DNA of 42,707 nucleotides from Desulfovibrio sp. MES5. Lineage in GTDB: Bacteria > Desulfobacterota > Desulfovibrionia > Desulfovibrionales > Desulfovibrionaceae. Every line of letters starts with the position of its first letter. The first letter of the stretch is position 1. The stretch covers positions 1 to 42,707 of the forward strand of contig NZ_MJUZ01000021.1 in the NCBI RefSeq assembly GCF_002237645.1, written 5' to 3'. Under the pieces are notes generated by a model. The model did not search any database. It was not told the origin of the DNA and saw nothing but the letters and a program-made list of their open reading frames with translations. Shown one piece after another: positions 42,518-42,707 of this stretch. A program made the translations under genes and the position numbers.

Positions 42518-42610
42518 TGACAGGTACCCCTTGAAGGAAAGGGGAATCTCCGTTTTGATGGAAGTGTAAACGCACCATCAAACAGGGCACAATGCCCACG
42601 GAGAATCCCC
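42518..42610 (+). mobile_element. Probable left end and structured leader of an IS481-like element
   Basis: The element probably starts near TGACAGGTACCCC (42518), although only one end is visible, so the terminal repeat cannot be checked. Between 42541 and 42610 three nested pairs occur: GGGGAATCTCCGT with ACGGAGAATCCCC (one mismatch), TTTGATGG with CCATCAAA, and GGGC with GCCC. The outer 3' arm contains the GGAG ribosome-binding site (42600-42603) of the transposase ATG at 42611, so folding would hide it. Confidence 0.55.
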
Positions 42611-42707
42611 ATGGAAAGTTTCAATCAAAACGTCATCAAGCACAAGACCGGGCTTCTCAATCTCGCTGCGGAACTCGGCAACATTTCGAAAGCCTGCAAG
42701 ATCATGG
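42611..42707 (+). CDS. IS481-family transposase, N-terminal part (runs off the window)
   Basis: The frame starts at ATG 42611, seven bases after GGAG, and is still open at the window edge (32 codons). The sequence MESFNQNVIKHKTGLLNLAA followed by ELGNISKACKIMG matches the start of IS481-type transposases, where a helix-turn-helix is followed by a DDE integrase core that would lie outside the window. Completeness of the element cannot be judged. Confidence 0.7.
   Translation, partial: MESFNQNVIKHKTGLLNLAAELGNISKACKIM

Overview
The window looks like a chromosomal stretch of a Desulfovibrionaceae sulfate reducer (Desulfovibrio or a close relative). This is inferred from the genes. There is a futalosine menaquinone gene set (mqnD divergent from mqnE-mqnC-mqnA), an anaerobic CbiK-type cobaltochelatase, a porin of the kind found as the major outer-membrane porin of Desulfovibrio, an MiaB-bifunctional nuclease pair and many small conserved hypothetical genes. 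Most genes are housekeeping or core accessory functions. The right edge enters an IS481-type insertion sequence, and a frameshifted gene remnant lies near 38 kb.

Layout. 1-634: a gene-free leader with ~108-bp tandem repeats, then a promoter flanked by two matching palindromes. 635-3187: an ArsR-type regulator and a Zn/Cd/Pb-type P1B ATPase in one operon. 3188-3508: a hairpin-rich intergenic stretch. 3509-7125 (minus): ACT-domain protein, ruvB, ruvA and moaA. 7124-8522: a small secreted protein and two hypothetical genes. 8523-13036 (plus): hypothetical, miaB, bifunctional nuclease, zinc-ribbon protein and a pseudo-receiver/TPR protein. 13046-14479 (minus): NorM-like MATE transporter. 14641-18853: the menaquinone cluster. 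19086-20727 (minus): cbiK and a thioredoxin-fold lipoprotein. 20885-23088 (plus): RmlD-type reductase and a DUF3179 protein. 23270-24673 (minus): HD-domain protein and a methyltransferase-like fragment in the same frame, separated by a UGA. 24849-29496 (plus): dnaE and a membrane metallophosphoesterase. 29779-30861 (minus): GT-B glycosyltransferase. 31474-37548 (plus): TPR protein, then an SbcD/YhaO-like nuclease and a 1337-aa YhaN-like ATPase whose start and stop codons overlap. 37549-38476: a 40-bp perfect palindrome and a frameshifted remnant. 38477-40703: a STAS-like protein with a His/Cys-rich tail and a porin. 40982-41058: tRNA-Arg(CCU). 41277-42092: DUF169 protein. 42518-42707: left part of an IS481-like element.

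Functional themes are metal homeostasis (ArsR/P1B ATPase, CbiK, His-rich STAS-like protein), respiratory quinone synthesis, and DNA repair and replication (RuvAB, DnaE, YhaO/YhaN). The most unusual signals are non-coding: the twin-operator promoter upstream of the metal-resistance operon, a dispersed family of structured intergenic repeats starting TAG-N-GCA that often supply the stop codon of the preceding gene, and a leader hairpin that would bury the ribosome-binding site of the IS transposase. Nothing here was confirmed by database search. Names rest on motif recognition from the translated sequence.
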